From the NCBI GenBank assembly GCA_037043015.1, contig CM073327.1:5004727-5068726 (forward strand): 64,000 bases of DNA, read 5' to 3'. The notes beneath the pieces are model-generated. The model saw only the letters and a program-made list of their open reading frames with translations. It was not told where the DNA came from and did no database searches. Shown in pieces: positions 11,355 to 23,209 of this stretch; the first letter of the stretch is position 1, and each line of letters opens with the position of its first letter. This DNA comes from Bryum argenteum (Eukaryota; Streptophyta; Bryopsida; Bryales; Bryaceae). The position numbers and the translations under genes are program-made.

Positions 11355-12893
11355 ATGTCAGGAGCAGGAGCACGTACAGCACACGACTATCAACAACATG
11401 ATGATAGAGCAGGGCATGACCCAACCGAAAAGCCAACCAAGTCCAGGAAGAGCAAGAGTGTAAATCCTATCAATGACGAGCCGAATAAGAAGCTGGAAAG
11501 TTACTCATGCCGCTTCTGCGGAAAAAACTTTGAGAAATACCAGGGGCTTGGAGGCCACATAAACAAGCTTCACTACAAAGGTCCCACTCTCTATTCCTGG
11601 ACCAGTTTGTCGAGTATTCGTGTCTCTCCATTGTTTATCCTTTCCGGTGAGCTTTTCATTAACTTCCAAACGGTTTGCAGATCTTGACAAAGAGAAAGTA
11701 CAAAAAGCACATGAATTGTTGAACAAGCAGAAGCAACAGCAACTCTCGACCTGGCACAACTCACACCTGTAAGTTCGATCAGCATTCCTTGCTTTTAGAG
11801 AACTAATAATTATTAGGAGGTTCTGAGTTTCGCATATTGTCACTGACAGTTTTCTTGTTCATTCGTTGTGCATTTTTGTGACGGTCTAGCAGCAACTTTG
11901 GAGGGGGACTGGCAACAGGGATTGCTCCGGATCCGTATGCGCCTTCGGGGATAAGTAGACCGGTGCTGGCCACCGGCGATAGACAGGTGAGTTCATTACT
12001 CATCATTCTGATTACATAATTATTTTCTTTCAGAACATTCTTAGTGAATGAGTTTGCAACTCTTTCTACTCCGAATGAAATAATTACCGGTTCATTAATT
12101 TGGACATTGAACACGTCCGTCGATACCAATGTAGAGTTGTTGAGTCTGGGTTTTTGGTATGCATTTTGATAATTTTCCACTTCATTTGTTGATTTGGTAA
12201 TCATGACATCATGACTTCATGAGTCACTTGCAGGTGTCTTGGAAACACAGATCTAACAGGACAAATAGTCCGGCGGTGAATCAAGTGCCTGCCTCGGTGG
12301 AGAGTCAAGAGCCTACATCAATAACAGAGTTCAATAGTATTCCAGAGCATCCGGTTGCATCCGGAGATCAAATATCTCGGCATGCGAGACGCGGGATCCC
12401 GATAATTCCGGAACCAACCTTGGTGCTCCCGACTCCTGTGATTGAGGAGCCTCCTGAGCCAACATTCTTTGAGGAGCCTCCAGAGCCAACATTCTTTGAG
12501 GAGCCTCCAGAGCCAACATTCTTTGAGGAGCCTCCAGAGCCAACATTCTTTGAGGAGCCTCCAGAGCCAACATTTTTTGAGGAGCCTCCAGAGCCAACAA
12601 TCTTTGAGGAGCCTCCAGAGCCAACATCCTCTGAGGATTCACCGACAGACCTTCAATCACGATGGGACGAATACTTAGCGAACCATCCGGTACCAGTCGT
12701 TGTGGAGCCACCGACAGACCTTCAATCACGAATGGACGAATACTTCGCAAACCATCCGGTATCAGAGATGCCTCCTTTAGAAACCATTCAGTTTTTCTTC
12801 ACAGGAAGTTCGACATCGAATCCTGCTCTGATGGCCTTCGAACTTGCTGGCCCTTTCAGGACTGAGTTCTTGCAGTTTCGATTTCGGTTCTAG
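11355..12893 (+). CDS. Gene A: single-finger C2H2 (QALGGH-type) protein with Pro-rich tandem repeats
   Basis: Proposed exons are 11355-11580, 11681-11768, 11890-11986 and 12234-12893, which join in frame to 356 aa. Introns begin with GT and end with AG; donors 2 and 3 (GTAAGT, GTGAGT) are strong. Residues 51-73 form one C2H2 finger (Cys52, Cys55, His68, His73) with QGLGGH, a variant of the plant QALGGH helix, so a nuclear DNA-binding regulator is likely. Exon 2 is Gln/Lys-rich (KQKQQQLS). Exon 4 holds seven 9-aa repeats EEPPEPTFF, two copies of DLQSRxDEYxANHP and a Phe/Arg-rich end. I see no LxLxL-type EAR repression motif. The upstream block, TATA box, finger exon and exon 2 are shared with B, C and D. 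Function is inferred from the finger only, and the target is unknown. Confidence 0.75.
12444..12632 (+). repeat. Seven 27-bp tandem repeats inside exon 4 of gene A
   Basis: Seven head-to-tail 27-bp units, nearly identical, keep the reading frame and encode EEPPEPTFF (last unit varied). Gene B has only one full unit followed by a partial one at the same place. Confidence 0.95.
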
Positions 12894-12899
12894 ACATCA

Positions 12900-13240
12900 T
12901 AATTATGAGTGTACATAGATGCTATTAGTTGATTTTGAGTCTGCGGTTTCTGCCTCTTGTAATTTTGATCTTTCTGTAATTACAGAATGATCAAGTAACT
13001 ATTCGTTTCTGAATAGTGCAATTACTATAGTGACTCACGTGGCTTTGTGCATGATCATCAGTTTGGTTTCTCATGGAAAGTGGAGTTTTCAGTTCTAATT
13101 TTACTTTTGCAATTTCATTTTCGGTTCACCTTACAAAGGGATAGTGTTCAGTAGTTTATTATGTTCATTTCTGTATACGTTCTCCATTTGATTACTACAT
13201 GGCTACGGCATCAATCTCCATATTAAAGAAGGCAATTACA
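12900..13240. other. 3' flank of gene A
   Basis: Non-coding. It is nearly identical to the 3' flank of gene B (about 15330-15650), including 'ttttgagtctgcggtttctgcctcttg', so it is probably 3' UTR and downstream DNA carried with the gene duplication. Confidence 0.6.
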
Positions 13241-14230
13241 GATATAAGTGTACAAAACGTTGCCTCATTAGATTCCTCACTGGATTCCTATTTACTCCTT
13301 CACTAATTAAATCCAATTCCTCGTGTGGGGTTCTCCTCGTTTGCCCAATTCCTCGTTTGGGGTTCTTGTTCCGGCCATGGTAATGTCGGCCGTACATTCC
13401 AACGGCTGTATGCAGTTGACTAAGTACCGTAAGTACAAGGCTTCTGCTGGGTGATATAATCTATACTCTCCGTAAGGCAATTATGAATGATTCTGAACTG
13501 AGTTTCATACTCAATGCTTCCTCACTCCTTCCTCCGTCAGTCTGTGCATACTCCAGCAGACCCAAAACTTCCGTGAACAATGCTGGCTACAGGATTCATC
13601 CATTAGCTAACTTCGACCGAATCGATATACAAGAGTTCAAGGATAGTTTATGAGAGGCAGGGGTAAATCGTAGTGAACTGAATACGCAATGACGAAACCG
13701 TTGAAGCCCGGGCGAGCATAGGGAACCTCGTGGGTCAAACGTATAAACCCAAGCCACCGACAAATTAAGGACAGTCAGGTTAGTTCATCATTATATGATT
13801 CTATGATTATTTTCTTTCGAGATATCCTTATTGAATGTGTATGCAAGTCTTTCCACTCCGAATGAAACAATTACCGGTCCATGATTTTGGACATTGAACA
13901 CGTGCATCGATCCCAATGTGGAGTCATTGAAGCTGGGTATTCTGGTGTCGTCTGAGAAAGAAACGTGGCATACCCCTTCCCAAATTGTAGTCGTAAATTT
14001 AAATCTTACTGGTTTTGACTTTTGTCAAGATTATTGAGAATTGACTAACTTGATCCAAATGAATGATAATATAAATACACTAACTCAGCATCCTGTATTA
14101 GGGAGTAATGGTCCAAAATAACAATCTCGGGAGTTGGGCTACTGGTTTCCACCTTCGAGTGCATTTTTCATTACCCTCACTTCCCGAGGCATAACCCTAT
14201 ACATAAATAGAGCCCCGGATAAGAAAGATG
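13240..14230. repeat. Duplicated upstream block, copy 2 (in front of gene B)
   Basis: Nearly identical to 10070-11215, apart from short indels. Together with the shared 3' flank it shows that gene B is a tandem duplicate of gene A. Confidence 0.85.
14198..14209 (+). promoter_or_regulatory. TATA box of zinc-finger gene B
   Basis: TATACATAAATA, 178 bp before the start codon, in the same context as in gene A ('taaccc' before, 'gagccccggataag' after). Confidence 0.6.
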
Positions 14231-14375
14231 CTCATGATTGATATCGTATGTATGTGATTAAGTGCTGAAAGCTCATCCTCATCGTCAATACGAAGACGGA
14301 AGTGCTCCTGATGTCATCTCTTACTTTTGAGTGTTGCCTCTTGGATCGACTAGTAAGAGTTCGAAGTCGATCGAC

Positions 14376-15329
14376 ATGTCTGGAGCCCATACCGCACACG
14401 ACGATCAGCCGCATGATGATAGAGCAGGGAACGACCCAACCGAAAAGCCAACCAAGGACAGTAAGCACAAAAGTGAAGATCCCAACAATGACGAGCCGAA
14501 TGAGAAGCTGGATGGTTACTCATGCGTCCTCTGCCGAAGGACCTTTGATAAACGTCAAAGCCTTGGAGGCCACATGAAGAGTCATTACAAAGGTCCCACT
14601 CTCTTTTCCGGTTTGTCTAGTATTCGTATCTCTCCATTGTTGTTCCTTCCCCGTGAGCTTTTCAATAACTTCCAAACGGTTTGCAGAGCTTGACAAAGAG
14701 AAATTACAAAAAGAACTTGAATTGGTGAAGCAAAAGCAACAGCAACTCTCGACCTCGCACAACTCACACCTGTAAGTTCGATCAGCATTCCTTGCTTTTA
14801 CTTGTAGAGAACGAATATTAGGAGGTTCTGAGTTTTGCATATCGTCATAGTTTTCTTGTTCATTCGTTGTGCATTTTTGTGACGGTCTAGCAGCAACTTT
14901 GGAGGGGGACTGGCACCAGGGATTGCTCCGGATCCGTATGCACCGAATCAAGTGCCTGCCCCGGTGGAGAATCAAGAGCCTACCTCGATAACAGTGCATC
15001 CGGTTGCATCCGGAGATCCAATATCTCGGCATGCGAGAAGCGGAATCCCGATAATTCCGGAACCAACCTTGGAGCTCCCGACTCCTGTGATTGAGGAGCC
15101 TCCTGAGCCAACATTCTTTGCTGAGCCACCGACAGACCTTCAATCACGAATGGACGAATACTTCGCAAACCATCTGGTATTAGAGATGCATCCTCTAGAG
15201 ACCCTTCAGTTTTTCTTCACAGGAAGTTCGACATCGAATCCTGCTTTGGTGGCCTTCGAACTTGCTGGCCCTTTCAGGACTGAGTTTTTGCAGTTTTGGT
15301 TTCGGTACGAGCCATCATGGTTTACATAG
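14376..15329 (+). CDS. Gene B: single-finger C2H2 (QALGGH-type) protein, short paralogue of A
   Basis: Exons 14376-14592, 14687-14771 and 14891-15329 join in frame to 246 aa. The finger is Cys50, Cys53, His66, His70 with QSLGGH; its His spacing is three residues, against four in A, C and D. Exon 2 is Gln/Lys-rich. Compared with A, the sequence from 'PYAPSGIS' through intron 3 and the start of A's exon 4 is missing, so PYAP runs directly into NQVPAP in one exon and the frame is preserved. Only one EEPPEPTFF unit plus a partial unit remains, and one DLQSRMDEYFANH copy. The C-terminus ends WFRYEPSWFT rather than A's Phe/Arg end. It is probably a functional diverged duplicate, but expression is unknown. 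Confidence 0.75.
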
Positions 15330-15399
15330 ATGCTATAATTAGTTGATTTTGAGTCTGCGGTTTCTGCCTCTTGTAATTTTGATCTTTCTGTGATTACAG

Positions 15400-16860
15400 A
15401 ATGATCAAGTAACTATTCGTTTCTGAATAGTGCAATTACTATAGTGACTCACGTGGATCTGTGCATGATTATCTGTTTGGTTTCTCATGGAAAGTGGAGT
15501 TTTCTTTTCTCATTTTAGTTTTGCAATTTCATTTTAGGTTCACTTTACAGAAGGATAGTGTTCAGTAGTTTATTATGTTTATTTCTGTGTACCTTGTCTG
15601 GACATTTGATTACTACATGCATGGCTACGGCATCAATCTCCATATTAAAGGAATTATCATGTTATCTACTAAATGCTTATCTAGAGGGACTTCTCTCTTA
15701 TAACACTTGTAATGACGTGAATAAATTTGGATTCGCACACAAATAACCAAGCAAATTCCTATAAAGGGAAAATTAAACACACAAATGGAACTTCGGTAAT
15801 TAAGGCTAAGTTTTCAATGTAGATAGTTGGAAAGAAACAATCATGAGCCTGCAGTCAAAGTTGGCAGTGACTTCAAGAAAAAAAAATTGAGCAATTCTCA
15901 AATTACGAATCACCATGAATTGTCGAACTTGTGCTTTAAATCGAAGTGCTTCTTCCTATTGTACGTGTGTCCTATGAGTTTGATTATCATTTACTGGCCT
16001 ACTGAAAAGTGCTCAAAAATGGCTCAAATCTCGATTTCCTAATTTGTAGTGAAGTAACCAGAGTAAGCAATTTTGGTGCATGGGAAAGCAAAATGGAAAG
16101 ATTCATAGTCAAAGTGGATTCATCATTTTTGGACACTTCTACAATTTTCAATGAAGGTGGTCTCATAGGTGTCTCTAAAATGGTGCCCTAACTTTGCACC
16201 CTGTAATGTTGGCTGTGATTACATGCTACTCTTGAGTGGAGAAGCTTATATACCTCTGGATGAAGGAGCCTAATGTTACACTATTGGTACCGGTCCAATT
16301 TTGAGCACTCTCCGTCACAACAAGATCTTGCACTTTTGATGTCATATCTCCGCAAAATAAAGACCTAGAAGAATTATCAAAATTATCACTCAAGTGATTG
16401 TTTTCTAGCTCAAATGGCACTACGACCATTCCCAAAAGAAATAGACTTCAGAGCAAACTCGAGACTATATTTCCTAAAATCCTAGTAACTCCCCTGGAAT
16501 GCGGGCCGCAAAGCACGCTTGAAAATGCGGAGAAGAGGAGGTCCAGTTAGAGGGGTCTTGAGGGCAAGGGGTCTTGGAAGCAAGAGGTCTTGGGAGCAAG
16601 GGGTCTTGGGGGCGGGGGGTTTTGGAGGTGGGGGGTCTTGGGGGCGGGAAGTCTTGGGGGAACGGATTTACCCCATATAGTTTGTAACTGCTTCCTCCCC
16701 TGAGAAAGTACAAGAGGGCTGGGGGCTACACTCAAAGAATAAAATTTTAGTATTAAGTACACTCATGGAGTCATGGGGTCCATGTGGCACCCCATCCAGG
16801 GGTCCATGTAGCAAGAAAGACCGTTGAGTAATCAATTAATGTTGTTGCATAGTGAAGGTT
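15400..16860. other. Intergenic DNA after gene B
   Basis: The first 250 bp are the 3' flank shared with gene A. Positions 15791-15855 match 21374-21438 downstream of cassette X. Apart from the G-rich tandem repeat at 16551-16663, I see nothing else recognisable. Confidence 0.5.
16551..16663. repeat. G-rich minisatellite, about 16-18 bp unit
   Basis: Repeated 'ggggtcttggg' blocks with variable spacers (aagca, gcgg, aggtg). The plus strand has many G3-G6 runs and could form G-quadruplexes. Minus-strand open frames here (Pro-rich) reflect the repeat. Confidence 0.75.
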
Positions 16861-17870
16861 ACTACACCAAATTTTTGTCAAATTTCAAGAAATAAATATC
16901 AATTTTTGACGTAAGACAAATACAAATTAAGCTATCATTAAGATATTTTGATTTTGTTGAGATTTAAAAAATTTATGACCTTAACCTCAAGTCTCCTAAA
17001 ATGGCTATATTTTGTTAAAATGACACATTTTGGGGTGCTCAAGAACGAACTTAAAACATTGGATTTTATCCATTTTGTTGTCGAAGAGCAAATAATCTTG
17101 AATTCTCTTTCAACAACAACGTGATGCTATTGAACGGCCATTCAAGAACAGTCAAGGTTGACGTTAATGAAAGACCATTCAAGAACAAGGTTGTTTTGAA
17201 TTGTCATTGCACAATAAGGATGTTTTTTAATAGCCATTTGAGAACAAGATGTTCTTGAATTGCCGTTGAAAAACAAGATGTTATTGTATGGCCATTTGAG
17301 GAGATGTTGATCTTGAACTGCCATTCAAGATCAATGAATGATGTCATTGAACAACCATTCAACAACAAGATGTCTTTGAACAATCATTCAATAGCAAGGA
17401 TCATGTAATTGAACGGCCATTCAACAACAAGGATGTTACTGAGGTATCATTCAAGAAGAAGATCTACTTGAGCTACCATTTGATTTTGAAGTGCCGTTAA
17501 AAATTCTTTGCTTTTTGACAAATTACTTCTCAACAATTGTTCAAAATGAGCAATGTTTTGTGGTAATATTGTTCTTTGACCACTTTTCGGAGGTTAAAAA
17601 CTATGAAAGTATGTAATATTTTGGAATTTTGATAATGTTACAAAATAATCATTTGAAACTACAGAGTATGTGCGTAATAGTAAAAAAATTGACATTTTAG
17701 AGGCAGAAGTAAATTTGCCTCTAAGATGGCCTTTCTTAAAACATGGCCAAAATGGCGAATGATGAATTTGCCAAAATGGCACAAGATATGACACCGTTTT
17801 TGTGGAATTGAGGCTCATCAAAATCAAAATGTGTACATGTTTTGAATCTCAACATTTTAGAGCATTCATA
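16860..17870. repeat. Dispersed repeat with degenerate 'gccattcaagaac' tandem array, copy 2
   Basis: Second copy of the 5490-6250 repeat, in the same orientation and in the same position relative to the duplicated upstream block that follows, so it is part of a larger segmental duplication. Confidence 0.65.
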
Positions 17871-17874
17871 TCTC

Positions 17875-20360
17875 AAAACTCATTACTTGTAATCTTTACT
17901 AGATTCATTTGTACTTATTACTAGAATTTAAAGCTTTGAGTTAGTATATTGTAATCTTTAAGGACAAGATGGCATGCAATAATGAGGTATTAAGAAAAAA
18001 ATGTAGGACGATCTTACGATGTAAGAATGTGGTGGACAATAGAGTAGGTCAAAATTTTCAAAAATATGCAAAGTAGATATATATAGATATAACATATTTA
18101 TAACATATTTGTTCTCAAAACCTAAAACATCACATAATCTCAACAATAGACCTTTTGCAATGAAAAACTCACCAAATGCAGAAATACTTACCTTCATTTT
18201 TGCAACACTTCTAAGAAAAGAAAAACCATAAAAGAGAAAATTCTAGATCTAATGATTTGGAAGGAGCCTCAACTCCATAAACTAGAATAAATTCCCGGGG
18301 ACCTAATCCAAGTAATTTCATTCAAATTGGACTGGGGATGAAGAAATTATGGGTCTTCAAAGTTGTTGCTTGTCGTCTTAAACAACTAAGTAACAACCAA
18401 CTTAAGTGTAAAGGAAATAAAGTCCTTGTTTCAGTTTATGTAAGATACAGACTGAGGGTTTTGACTAGGTTGAGTTTTCAAGCTTTGTAGATTTAGAGTT
18501 ATCCTTCACTTTTAGATCATAATATATAGAAAGTTTGATCATATTTTGTCTTGAACAAACGTCTTCAACAATGTCCAAATGGTTTTGAAATATTGATTTA
18601 TACCTTGTACGCTTAAAGAGATCTTTTTTTTCTTCAGATTTCCTAACTCATGACATGACTACATGAGTCACTTATAAGCAAGCAGTGTGCCTAGTTTCAA
18701 ACTTAATAATTCTTCACCTATTCATTTGATGACTGTACATACTTAATAATGCGACCTAGTACACTACATTTCTTTTGTTTGAGCTTTTATTTTATATCTA
18801 ATTTCTCAATATTAAGAGGTTGTGTACCATGGTATTATTGAAGCTAGCTCTCTAAAGCACATCAATCATGATTTGAATTACCCATACTAGGTAATTAACA
18901 CATTTATTTGCAGGCTTGTCTACCTTCTATCCTTAATTGTACAAATTTTACCTCCATTATAATTATATATGATATTTCTCTTGACTTCAATTTCTTGATT
19001 ATGGGTTCTTTCAAATAGATTAAAACCCTCCTATTGTTACACTAGGCAAACATACCCACTAGGCTAACATACCCACTAGGCTACCATACCCTCTATGATA
19101 TCACATGTTTGGAATCTTGACATGTGACATGTAGAGAGTGGCAAAGTAAAATTGCTATTGGCGATTCTAATCCTTGGAATACACTCATAATATGAATATG
19201 TAAGGATTGTGACATAAGGATCTGAGTGAGTGTATCCTTGATCATATAAGCAATATGCTGAAACCCTTTTTAAGTCACATTTGATTACATTTACATTTGA
19301 GGTGATTGTATACTAGAAATTAAGGTTGAGGTGGACATTTCTAATTGACCATTGTTCATAAATCACACTCTCAAGGCTCAATGGTAATGTATACAAACGT
19401 TGCCTCACTAGATTCCTCATTGGATTCCTATTTACTCCTTCACTAATTACATCCAATTCCTCGTGTGGGGTTCTCCTCGTTTGCCCAATTCCTCGTTTGC
19501 CCAATTCCTCGTTTACCCAATTCCTCGTTTGGGGTTCTTGTTCCGGCCATGGTAATGTCGGCCGTACATTCCAACGGCTGTATGCAGTTGACTAAGTACC
19601 GCAAGTACAAGGCTTCTGCTGGGTGATAATCTATACTTTCCGTAAGGCAATCAAGAATGATTCTGACCTGAGTTTCGTACTCAATGCTTCCTCACTTCTT
19701 CCTCCGTCGGTGCATACTCCAGCAGACCCAGAACTTCCGTGAATAATGCAGGCTAGATTCATCCCTTCGTCCGACTCGACATACAAGAGTTTAAGGATAG
19801 TGTATGAGACGAAGGGATAAAATCGTTGTGAAGTGCATACGCAATGACGAAACCGTTGAAGCCCGAGCAGAAGAAACCTCGTGGGGCGAACGTAAAATCC
19901 CAAGCCACCGTCAATGGACAGGTTGTATGATTATTTTCTTTCAAAATATCCTCACTGAATGTGTAACTTTGCAACTCTTTCCACTCCGAATGACACAATT
20001 ACCGGTCCATGATTTTGGACATTGAACACGTGCATCGATCCCAATGTGGAGTCATTGAAGCTGGGTTTTTTGGTTTCGTCTGAGAAAGAAACGTGGCATA
20101 CCCCTTCCCAAATTATTGTAGACAAGTCGTAAAATTTAATCTTCTTGGTTTCGACTTTTGTCATATTTTTGAGAATTGACTAACTTGATCCAAATGAATA
20201 ACAGAAACACACTAACTCAGCATCCTGTATTAGGGAGTAATGGAAAATAACAATCTCGGGAGTTGGGCTACTGGTTTCCACCTTCGAGTGCAATTTTCAT
20301 TACCCTCACTTCCCGAAGCAAAACCCTATACACAAGTAGAACCCCGGATAAGAAAGATGC
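17875..20360. repeat. Duplicated upstream block, copy 3 (in front of cassette X)
   Basis: Collinear with 8334-11215 from 'cattacttgtaatcttta' to 'aagatgctcatgatatc', where the match stops abruptly. The TATA region has decayed to 'tatacacaagtaga' (about 20328). Confidence 0.85.
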
Positions 20361-20529
20361 TCATGATATCACTCTTAGTTGAAAATTGATATTATTGTCT
20401 GATGTACTCTACAGGTACCAGCAGCCGCTTACATCAATCCCCATGTCGAGATACCAGATGCCTACATCACGCACATCACCTTGAATGCGGAAGAGTTAAG
20501 TGGTGTACATTCCAGTGACCAACACTTAA

Positions 20530-21069
20530 GTGGCCAGCATAGGCTCAAGCAACCAGCAGCAGCAGACTGGAGGCTCAACATTCCTCCGCCATGAAAACCC
20601 GTTTCCAGACTATGAGTTCACTCCAGAACAAGAACAAGAGCTTTTGAGTATTCTCGGAGGCATCACGGGTAAACCGCATAATCATTCGGCAAGGGGGAAG
20701 CGCCCAAGGGTAAGACCAAGTCGCTTACAACAGGTGAAATACATACAATCATCAACAATGTCATGTTACTCATGCAGAATCTGAATTGTACTTACGGTTT
20801 GGGATGGGAGCAATGTGCAGGTTATACCCGAGTTTGAGTATCATGGGGAGATTCCAGGTCCTCGTGTTCGTGCTGAGGATACATTCGTGGAGCCATCAGA
20901 CGAAAATACCGTTCCTAGAGTGCCATTGAGCAAATCCGATCCCGAGGAGTCATCAAGTGAGCCGGAAAGTGGTGATCGAATCCTCCGGGAGGACTTCGAA
21001 GAGCAACTGACAGGATCCTACAACAAGGAAGAAAGGGAAGTCTTCGGGGGAGGCGAAGTCCAAGTCTAG
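20530..21069 (+). CDS. Cassette X: unrecognised acidic two-exon coding sequence behind a zinc-finger promoter block
   Basis: Two open segments, 20530-20733 and 20821-21069, join in phase across an 87-bp intron (CAG|GTGAAA ... TGCAG|GTT) to about 150 aa. The first has a Gln run and the stretch FPDYEFTPEQEQELLSILGG; the second is strongly acidic (DPEESSSEPESGD). The true start is unclear: a TAA lies in frame just before 20530, and another frame (about 20416-20590) is open upstream, so an upstream exon or a frameshift is likely. I recognise no domain. Its upstream DNA is copy 3 of the zinc-finger upstream block and its downstream flank matches that of gene B, so it replaces the zinc-finger coding part. 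It could be a pseudogene. Confidence 0.4.
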
Positions 21070-21154
21070 TTAGAGAAAGTATACCAGGCGAGCCGAGGAG
21101 CATGACATGTATGACAGTAGCAACCGGCACCGTACAATAAGCTTTGAAGCATGA

Positions 21155-21382
21155 ATGTTGATTAAAAGCTTTGCTAGTTATGTATCTAAATGTGATGGAT
21201 GTTCAGTCTACACAGTTGAGGAAAACCGGGGTCCTCATGTGATTGCTGTAGATGGTTTCAAGGAGGCACGACTTGATACGTATCAAGAAGTTCGATTGTC
21301 ACCTTCATTCCAAAGACGAATGTCGATGATAGCGATAGCAAAACTTGATGAGGAAGCACTCATTACTCAATTGGTTCGGTAA
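21155..21382 (+). CDS. Hypothetical 75-aa open frame after cassette X
   Basis: The open frame begins at an ATG and has mixed composition without low-complexity bias (contains YVSKCDGCSVYTVEEN). It lies between cassette X and the flank shared with gene B. It could be a further exon of X or of an inserted gene fragment. I see no recognisable family. Confidence 0.2.
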   Translation: MLIKSFASYVSKCDGCSVYTVEENRGPHVIAVDGFKEARLDTYQEVRLSPSFQRRMSMIAIAKLDEEALITQLVR

Positions 21383-21677
21383 TTGAGGCTAAGTTTTCAA
21401 TGTGGATAGTTGGAAAAAAACAATCATGAGCCTGTAGTTATGCTAGCAATCATGCTAATGATAGTATAATAACAATCATGAGCCTAAAGTGATCCAAAAA
21501 TTCATGCTAGTTTTTCAAATGAATTCATTACATGGACTTGATCTGGAATCGAGCCCAACAAATATCGACAGAGAGGAAGGATTTTGTCACTCCAGAATGA
21601 CATTTAGATTAATAAGACTATTTGTACATCATCATGATAGTCAAGGGTATGTGCTGCTCAAGATTGGGTGCATTCAG

Positions 21678-23208
21678 TCATCTAATGCGAAAATTTTCGA
21701 CGTTGCGTTTGAGAGGCTTAAATAAGTAATCGTTTACTTCCGTGTATTCCCCGAAGCTGACAGGTCGGTAAACCGCTGGACAGGAAGCACTCAGCAGCTC
21801 CGCAATGGGCTGAACTACAGTCTTGTCCGCTAGCATCAAGAAATTTCCAGTAGTGTAGCGCGTCACAGTCGCGTTGACCAATGCACGGTGATAAACGCTC
21901 TTGTATTTGCCATTGCTCAATATCTGCACAAAGACATGGCCCATCAGGAATGAGGAATTCTGCCAGATGTCTCCGAAAAAACCTCAATTCTCTTAAAATA
22001 GAGCTATTCCATGTGGCCACTTGTCACACCGGGTTAACTTACATTTGTAAGAATATGGAGTGGTGTAAGTTGTAATATTAAACCTTTATATACATTGTCA
22101 CTCATTTTCCAGAATAACACATTCAGATTTTCCAGAATAACACATTCAGATTTTCCAGAATAACACATTCAGATTCTGTTTTATCACATGGTTTTGAACT
22201 GAGGTGTGCCATTTTAACGGAATTGGGATTGAAGAAACATGACCCCATCAAGAGTGAAGTTTTCCATATAGAGATTGCATTATGGTATAGAGAAGTTGCT
22301 AGAAGAGTGGTACGTCAGTTTGGTCTCCGAGATTGATGACGAGAGCGTCTTTTATGGGCGGGACAGAATACCATTTACCATCCTTGGAGACCTCCAATCC
22401 TGAGACGTGGCCTTGTTGCAGCACCGTCAATAAGCTCCGATCACAATGAGGATCGATTCCGAGTACGAGCTCCGGTTGCGGGCATGGTGGGTAACAGTTG
22501 AAATCAGTTCGAAGCGAAGCTCCCGGGTCGTGAATCTCCCCCTGCTTGGCTATGGTGTCTCGGTCCAGACCTAAACCCAGTGATATGAACTCCAGTAGTT
22601 GTGTCATGAGTTTGAACACGGCAGCGCCATACTTCTCGACTACTTCCCTTCAGTGGCACGAACATCAAGTTAGGCTTTCGCACTGAGTTCTGTGATTATT
22701 CTGAATTCTGAGTTCTGAATTAGTCTGTCACGGATTTGCACAGGAGAGAATGAGGTACCTGAAGCGTTCTGGCTTTGGAGGTATGCATGGCTGAGCACGG
22801 GCGTTGTTGCTCTCCGACACTGAAGAGGACGAGACTGTCTGCCCATGCGGCCGCTCGATTGCTTGTCTCGCACCAGCGGCCGTAGCCAACACACTTCCCT
22901 GGTTTGATAGCATTCTCTTCTTTCTCTGACTGGCTGAGAGCGAAGAACTCTTCTCCTGAGTCTCGGATTTCTTTCATAAGAGCAGTAGTCACACTGTGGT
23001 TGATCACCTGGAAGGAGCCTCACTCTTCGCAAGCTTTGGCAATTTCAGCGACGACACGGTTCTCATCGCCGGCCAAGTCGATGACAGGAACTGTGATCGA
23101 ATCTTGCTCACATACTGGACGATCCTTAACGGCCTGGATGAACCTTGAAGGCACCTCACTCAAGGCACCTTCCGCCTGAGCAAGGACCTCTTGCACCATC
23201 TGCCCCAT
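21678..23208 (-). pseudogene. 2-oxoglutarate/Fe(II)-dependent dioxygenase (DOXC type), broken
   Basis: Exon 1 (22759-23208) encodes the N-terminal DIOX_N region (VPVIDLAGDEN, then QVINHSV, GYGRW). Exon 2 (about 22314-22646) carries the core with the metal-binding His-x-Asp in GIDPHCDRSLLTVL and ends VINLGDQTD. Exon 3 (21678-21923) continues in phase ILSNGKYKSVYHRALVN, with the distal metal His and the Arg of the 2OG site (RYT rather than the usual R-x-S), then a normal C-terminus. Exon 2-3 junctions are GT/AG. Two defects are visible: a TGA at 23020-23022 where the family has Trp (CEEWGFFQVINH), and about 30 residues missing between exons 1 and 2, whose phases do not fit. A MITE (21982-22227) sits in the last intron. 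The substrate class cannot be told. Confidence 0.7.
21982..22227 (-). mobile_element. Short 'CCTCAATT' MITE in the dioxygenase intron
   Basis: Ends CCTCAATTCTCTTAAAATA and TTTTAACGGAATTGGG are inverted repeats. The body matches 34524-34772 in reverse orientation ('gcacacctca', 'aaaaccatgtgata', 'ttacatttgtaag.atatg'). It contains three tandem 23-bp units (about 22110-22178) built on 'acacattcagattttccag'. Target duplication not resolved. Confidence 0.7.
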
Positions 23209-23209
23209 G

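Noticed and set aside
12331..12750. Minus-strand 139-aa repeat protein (RMLALEAPQ units)
   Set aside because: Shadow of the 27-bp coding repeat of gene A; the sense frame has splice and family support.
19631..19903. Minus-strand open frame with peptide HGSSGSAGVCTDGGRSEEA, partly readable in all four upstream blocks, as a conserved small protein
   Set aside because: The blocks are recent DNA duplicates, so similarity is expected without selection. The frame is broken in the copies at 13.5 and 62.0 kb.
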